In this document: positions 9,081 through 12,500 of the stretch, piece by piece
How the letters are laid out: each line of letters starts with the position of its first letter
Position numbering within the stretch: position 1 is the stretch's first letter
NCBI GenBank assembly: GCA_012295275.1
Contig: CM022672.1
Coordinates: 14,741,125 to 14,753,624, forward strand
Direction of reading: 5' to 3'
Length of the DNA stretch: 12,500 nt
From: Chrysomallon squamiferum
Lineage: Eukaryota > Mollusca > Gastropoda > Neomphalida > Peltospiridae
Translations under genes and position numbers: made by a program
Notes under the pieces: generated by a model
The model's database searches: none
Told to the model about the DNA's origin: nothing
Seen by the model: the letters and a program-made list of their open reading frames with translations, nothing else

Positions 9081-9099
9081 AAAATAATAATAATAATAA
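9027..9099. repeat. Compound (TA)n-(CA)16-(TA)n-(AAT)n microsatellite
   Basis: The CA core (9038-9070) is flanked on both sides by alternating TA (9027-9038 and 9071-9080), then AAT units to about 9099. The symmetric TA-CA-TA form is alternating purine-pyrimidine over about 54 bp. Confidence 0.96.
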
Positions 9100-9133
9100 A
9101 AACATTTTTTTTTAGTAATAGAAATATTAAATT

Positions 9134-9218
9134 AATATATATAAAAAATATATGTATGTATATATGTATGCATGTATGTATGTATAGATACAGATACAGA
9201 TATAAAATAAATAAATAA
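9134..9218. repeat. TATG/ATAC/GATACA and AATA repeat patch
   Basis: ATATATGTATG units drift into GATACA (three copies, about 9186-9201) and then AAATA units. It is a continuation of the compound microsatellite above after a T-rich spacer. Confidence 0.88.
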
Positions 9219-9494
9219 TAAAATCAGCATACTAACCTGAATTTCTAATTCAGCTGATCAGCAGAACTTCTTTTTCAAAAATAAAATTCAGATTTTGTTT
9301 ATAACCAAAAACACTGGTAAGAAAAAAGAAAAAACCCAATTCCAAATAAAAAAAATTTCCCCCACAGGTATTGATATACGAATCACAAGATGAAATTAAA
9401 CCGTATGATCAAACCATCATATTTATATAGCATGAGTCCCCATTGTATCCTGGTCAGAAAAAAAACTCTCACCACTCTAATTTGGTAACCCTCC
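9219..9494. other. AT-rich spacer upstream of the CpG-containing island
   Basis: The spacer has A-rich patches and one consensus-like splice donor, CTG|GTAAGA, with the intron start at 9317. No convincing exon precedes it. Confidence 0.4.
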
Positions 9495-9690
9495 CCCAGC
9501 CCACGTGTTTTATTTACTACAACTCCTTAGTTTGTGACATCACACGCCGGTCAGCTTTAAAAGGAAGAAAAACTTCCGGCCCAGTAGATTCCCCAAATGT
9601 TTCGCTAGGCAAAGCAAGTGCTGCTGGCACGTGACAGACGTCACTGCTTACGAACAGTGTAGTGCAACAGTGTAGTACAGTGTGGTTGAA
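9495..9690. promoter_or_regulatory. Candidate promoter or proximal enhancer
   Basis: About nine CpGs fall within about 160 bp, far above the rest of the window. Motifs in order: E-box CACGTG (9502-9507), CRE-like TGACATCA (9535-9542), CArG/TATA-like CTTTAAAAGG (9555-9564), inverted ETS pair GGAAG (9563-9567) and ACTTCCGG (9572-9579), E-box with CLEAR-like context CACGTGAC (9628-9635), CRE-like GACGTCA (9637-9643). GTGAC/GTCAC at 9631-9644 is an inverted repeat. CACGTG, ACTTCCGG and ACGTCA are typical core-proximal sites in metazoan promoters. The direction of transcription is not decided by the sequence. Confidence 0.4.
9655..9683. repeat. Three CAGTGT direct repeats
   Basis: CAGTGT occurs at 9655-9660, 9668-9673 and 9678-9683, each followed by AGT or GG. 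It lies just after the candidate regulatory block and may be transcribed leader or chance. Confidence 0.6.
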
Positions 9691-9766
9691 AAGTTTGACA
9701 AAGTACAACACTCTCTGTGGTTTTGATTCACACCACAACAATGTTAAACACTACTACACTGGCGGT

Positions 9767-9784
9767 TTCTTTTTTCATTCACAG
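9767..9784 (+). other. Strong splice-acceptor-like site
   Basis: A pyrimidine-rich tract followed by CACAG matches the animal 3' splice consensus, with the AG at 9783-9784. It lies about 100 bp after the candidate promoter. No convincing coding exon follows, so the call rests on the consensus alone. Confidence 0.25.
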
Positions 9785-9865
9785 CTGACTGTAGCTACAG
9801 TCTGTTTCACTTATCTCCATCTTCTCAATGTAAAAATATGTGTCGTTTTTGTTTTTTTAATTGTC

Positions 9866-10470
9866 ATCTTAGTGTAATAGTTGTGTCTTCTTAATGTAAC
9901 ACTTGGGTCCTTATTTTGATGCTGTTTTCTTAGTGTAATAGCTGTATTCTTTATAATGTTATATCTGTGTCCTTACTTTAATATCACCTATCTAATTTAA
10001 TGTTTTTTGTTTTTTTAAAAATTACTTTTAATAGAGTCTCTTAATGTAATAAATGTTTTTATTTTTATTATTATTTTTTATTAATGTCCCTATGTTTTGG
10101 TATTGCCTCTTAACATAATAGTATCATTCATGTTATTCTCTTAATGTAATAGTTAGTTCTTATTTTGGTATTGTAATATCTGTGTTCTTATTCAGTACTG
10201 TCCTTTCTGTATAATGGCCATGTCCTTAATTCAGTATGGTCATTTTAATGTAATTTGTCAGCTGGCCCACTTTGGCACTTTCCTGGGTATGTCTTTGGTT
10301 AATTACTTTCTTCTATATTTATATAACCATACTCTTAATCTGTAACTTTCTTTAGGAAAATTTGATTACTGGTCTCATAATATACCTCTGTGTCCTTGGT
10401 TCATTTATATCCTCATTATATGACCTTATCCAGTATCCTTATCCTTATATGGCTCTATCTTTGCTTAATA
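9866..10470. repeat. T-rich degenerate repeat, about 20/40 bp period
   Basis: The recurring block TCTTA(A/G)TGTAATAG is followed by a TGTGTCCTTATTTTG-type block. Clear GTGTAA/ATGTAA anchors lie at 9872, 9894 and 9933, with further copies near 10040, 10142 and 10249. TGT(G)TCCTTA recurs near 9966, 10208 and 10390. Spacing is irregular, so the array is old. Confidence 0.65.
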
Positions 10471-10471
10471 A

Positions 10472-10473
<2 letters not shown>

Positions 10474-10557
<84 letters not shown>

Positions 10558-10620
10558 TTTAAGTCTATCAGTACATAAATATATGTATGTGTGTATGTGT
10601 GTGTGTGTGTGTGTGTGTGT
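10474..10620. repeat. Compound (CT)26-(AT)n-(AC)n-(TG)n microsatellite
   Basis: TC units run from 10474 to 10525, AT from 10527 to about 10546, short AC to 10551, then after a 30 bp spacer TATG/TG units up to 10620 (perfect TG from 10596). It interrupts the T-rich degenerate repeat. Ser-Leu and Arg-Glu open frames here are artefacts. Confidence 0.96.
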
Positions 10621-10720
10621 CTTCTTTCACTCCTGTCATTATAACATACTGCCATGTCCTTGTTTATCAACCATCCACATAAACTATTGTCTTGACCTTG
10701 TATGATGATGTATGATTGCA
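10621..10720. repeat. Probable continuation of the T-rich degenerate repeat
   Basis: CTGCCATGTCCTTGTTTATCA (10650-10670) resembles GGCCATGTCCTTAATTCAGT near 10217-10236, suggesting the array resumes after the microsatellite. Confidence 0.4.
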
Positions 10721-10724
10721 TCAT

Positions 10725-10920
10725 TTTTCTCGTGGGGGCTCCGTTAAGTTTGCTAAAGGTCTGGGTTCAAAATAAAGGAATATTGTAGAAAACATCCTGA
10801 ATCTGGTGACACACATCGAAATGCACAGACACATAAATTACACAACCTGATCTGGGTGTGTCTGCTGGGGAAGGTCTGACTCAGCAGGTTTCGTATAGAA
10901 TGTTACTCAACATTATTTTA
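10725..10920. other. GC-richer unique patch with a MARE/AP-1-like site
   Basis: Base composition rises relative to both flanks. TGACTCAGCA (10877-10886) matches an AP-1/small-Maf half-extended site, and CTGCTG (10862-10867) pairs with CAGCAG (10882-10887). It could be a regulatory element or the remains of a mobile element. No open frame of interest was found. Confidence 0.3.
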
Positions 10921-11151
10921 TCATTCGTACATTAATTTAAAAAAATATATATATATAAAAAATGAAAAGTCTTTTTATAGATTGTGCCAAAATATAGAAC
11001 AGTTATAAACCATCCTCAAGTGATTAAAATATCTATAATGAGCTGAATGTGAAAAGCCTTCTTTTTATAGCATAGTAATTTATCGTTATCTGTGAAATGT
11101 GAAAAAACTGCATCTATTAATATATTATTACTTATAACCTGATTTTACTAG
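10921..11151. other. AT-rich unique spacer
   Basis: A short AT microsatellite lies at about 10945-10957. The stretch contains TCTTTTTATAG (10970-10980) and a similar CTTCTTTTTATAG (11058-11070), about 90 bp apart. No gene was seen. Confidence 0.5.
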
Positions 11152-11450
11152 TATTGCTGTGACTACTACTGCTTCTGTCACTGGTATTATTAATAATGCT
11201 AATGTTTATACTAGTACTATTTCTACTACACTTCCTACTATTACTACTTCTACTCCTACTACTACTACAACTATCATTACTACTGCCACCAGTACAACCA
11301 TTATTAGCACTAATAATAATGCTAACACTACTACTGCTATTACTATTGCTGTTACTGCTCTTACTACTACCACTACTACTACTGCAACTACAACTTCTAC
11401 TGTTGCTACTAATTCTACTACAAAGTATATTACTATACTATTATTATTAC
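11152..11450. repeat. Second imperfect (ACT)n array, about 300 bp
   Basis: ACT units have the same strand orientation as the array at 4531-4930, with GCT, ATT, ACA, TCT and AAT substitutions. One plus frame is open across it, Thr/Ile/Ala/Ser-rich, for about 108 codons to a stop near 11485, but it begins at GTG, not ATG. A decayed microsatellite is the favoured reading. A Thr-rich exon is the alternative. Confidence 0.9.
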
Positions 11451-11492
11451 AAAATAACATAGATGTTTTTAAAAACATATTATAAGGTTGGT

Positions 11493-11496
<4 letters not shown>

Positions 11497-11529
<33 letters not shown>
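11497..11529. repeat. Poly(A) tract, 33 A
   Basis: This is the longest homopolymer in the window, 47 bp after the ACT array. It could be a young retroposon tail, or a homopolymer whose length is affected by assembly or sequencing. Confidence 0.93.
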
Positions 11530-11531
<2 letters not shown>

Positions 11532-11894
11532 TGCTCCACCAGTATTATTACTAATTGTATTGGATAACATGATAAAATAATATTACTTTACAATACTATG
11601 AATGTCAGGTGGGAACTCAAACCCACCAGTTATAAAGATTAGGGGTGTTAAATGTTTGCCTGGGATTGTCACAGGTAACAGCTAATTATAGGAAATTAAT
11701 TAATCAGTGAGTCATGAGACAAAGTGGTTTGTTTGATTTACTAATACAGGATGTTGAACGGTTTGTTAATGCAAGTCCTGAGATTAACAGTGTTTGATAT
11801 ATATATACGGATGGTCTGACAGATATATTTCAGAGACAGATACAGACAGGGAGAGATAGAGAGTTTTTAATTTTTTTAATTTTTAATTGTTTTT
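11530..11894. other. Unique stretch with a 6 bp hairpin, no gene seen
   Basis: GGTGGG (11608-11613) and CCCACC (11622-11627) enclose an 8-base loop. On the minus strand this resembles a tRNA T-arm/B-box (GGTTTGAGTTC), but no A-box is found at the right distance. A short TA microsatellite (11798-11807) and GATA/GACA-type repeats (11820-11862) follow. Confidence 0.5.
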
Positions 11895-11912
11895 AAAAAA
11901 AAAAAAAAAAAG

Positions 11913-11998
<86 letters not shown>
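11895..11998. repeat. Poly(A)17 followed by long (GA)n array
   Basis: Seventeen A's (11895-11911) are followed by GA units from 11919 to 11998, with a single phase break near 11948-11949. T-rich sequence directly upstream (11866-11894) could pair with the A tract. The Ser-Leu open frame on the minus strand is an artefact. Confidence 0.96.
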
Positions 11999-12000
<2 letters not shown>

Positions 12001-12333
12001 AAAAGGATGAGGAAAAAGAAAGAACAAGAGAAAAAGACATTTACAACTTATTAGATCATCTTTTAAATTCAAACCTACAGCTTCTAAATTTAAAAAACTT
12101 CTGTGAAAACACCAAAACAAAACCAGTTACGCTTACAGAAATGTTGAAACATATTAGAAATAAATAAATTAATTATGTCTTTAATGACAGCTCAAAACAG
12201 TTAATTATATGCCATTAAAATTCAGTTATATATTTCTTGCATAATGATAATTACAAGAGATGAAACAACATGTTCTCATATATATGTATATACCATCATC
12301 AAGTGATTATTTTCATTTATATTGAATTGACAA
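11999..12333. other. AT-rich unique stretch, no gene seen
   Basis: The first 40 bases are purine-rich, continuing the composition of the GA array. The rest is ordinary AT-rich sequence with no open frame of note. Confidence 0.5.
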
Positions 12334-12392
12334 AAATAACAACAACAACAACAACAATAATAGTAATAACAATAACAATAACGACAACACAA
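12334..12392. repeat. (AAC)n / (AATAAC)n microsatellite
   Basis: Six AAC units pass into AATAAT, AGTAAT and three AATAAC units and then CGACAAC. It is an imperfect trinucleotide/hexanucleotide repeat. Confidence 0.93.
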
Positions 12393-12439
12393 AATACAAC
12401 TCTAGACATATGTACACCAAACATCTTTAACAAAATAAT

Positions 12440-12500
12440 GACACATCACACGCCATCCAACTGTTCTAACCACTGGACTACAACCGGGTACCAACCACAT
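12440..12500 (-). mobile_element. tRNA-like A-box segment, possible SINE head cut by window end
   Basis: Read on the minus strand, TAGTCCAGTGG (about 12466-12476) fits the Pol III A-box TRGYNNARNNG exactly and continues as TTAGAAC, as in many tRNA genes and tRNA-derived SINEs. No matching B-box (GGTTCRANYCC) is seen 30-50 bp downstream on that strand. An intact tRNA is therefore excluded, and a diverged SINE or tRNA pseudogene is the best guess. The 5' part may lie beyond the window. Confidence 0.33.

Noticed and set aside
9443-9634. 63-codon plus-strand open frame through the CpG-containing island
   Set aside because: It overlaps the cluster of promoter-type motifs and shows no domain or signal peptide. 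Higher GC content lowers stop frequency and explains the opening.
11159-11485. 108-codon Thr-rich open frame as a mucin-like gene
   Set aside because: It starts at GTG and has no ATG. The composition is fully explained by the imperfect ACT array, so it is reported as a repeat with a finding instead of a CDS.
11600-11660. Possible minus-strand tRNA gene or SINE T-arm at the GGTGGG/CCCACC hairpin
   Set aside because: The loop is eight bases instead of seven, the B-box match is imperfect, and no A-box lies at the right distance.

Overview
This window looks like AT-rich, non-coding DNA from a metazoan nuclear genome. I cannot support a single protein-coding gene, rRNA or intact tRNA in it. Open frames on both strands are short, and most are translations of simple repeats (His-Thr, Cys-Val, Leu/Ile or Thr runs). 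There are no bacterial-style operons or Shine-Dalgarno spacing. Long CA/TG, CT/GA, TAA, ACT and compound TA-CA-TA microsatellites are dense, CpG is sparse, and several degenerate minisatellites are present. This texture fits a lophotrochozoan, most likely a mollusc (cephalopod or gastropod). That assignment rests on repeat style alone and is weak; a fish or other animal is not excluded.

Layout: 1-2690 is AT-rich unique sequence with TG, CA and poly(A) tracts. 2688-3517 holds a TAA array, three diverged copies of an 82-95 bp tandem repeat, and a 200 bp TG-rich array. 3530-4530 is mostly unique and includes an 18 bp direct repeat pair around 78 bp. 4531-4930 is a 400 bp imperfect ACT array. 5000-7210 is largely unique, with one GT array and a 12 bp minisatellite. 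7220-7418 is a CA array with 56 uninterrupted units. 7500-8160 is a five-copy tandem repeat of about 130 bp. 8160-8400 is a less AT-rich island with a degenerate hammerhead-like core. 8404-8755 is a minisatellite of about 31 bp. 9027-9218 is a compound microsatellite.

9495-9690 is the best candidate functional site. It is a CpG-enriched island with two CACGTG E-boxes, paired inverted ETS sites, a CArG-like element and CRE-like motifs, and it resembles a promoter or proximal enhancer. 9866-10715 is a diverged T-rich repeat of about 20/40 bp interrupted by a CT-AT-AC/TG compound microsatellite. 10730-10900 is a small GC-richer patch with a MARE/AP-1-like site. 11152-11450 is a second ACT array with the same orientation as the first, followed by 33 A's. 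11895-11998 is poly(A) followed by a GA array. The window ends in a minus-strand tRNA-like A-box segment, possibly the start of a SINE cut off by the window edge.

No gene set can be described as working together here. The window is probably intergenic or deep intronic DNA, with one plausible regulatory or transcription-start island near 9.5-9.7 kb.
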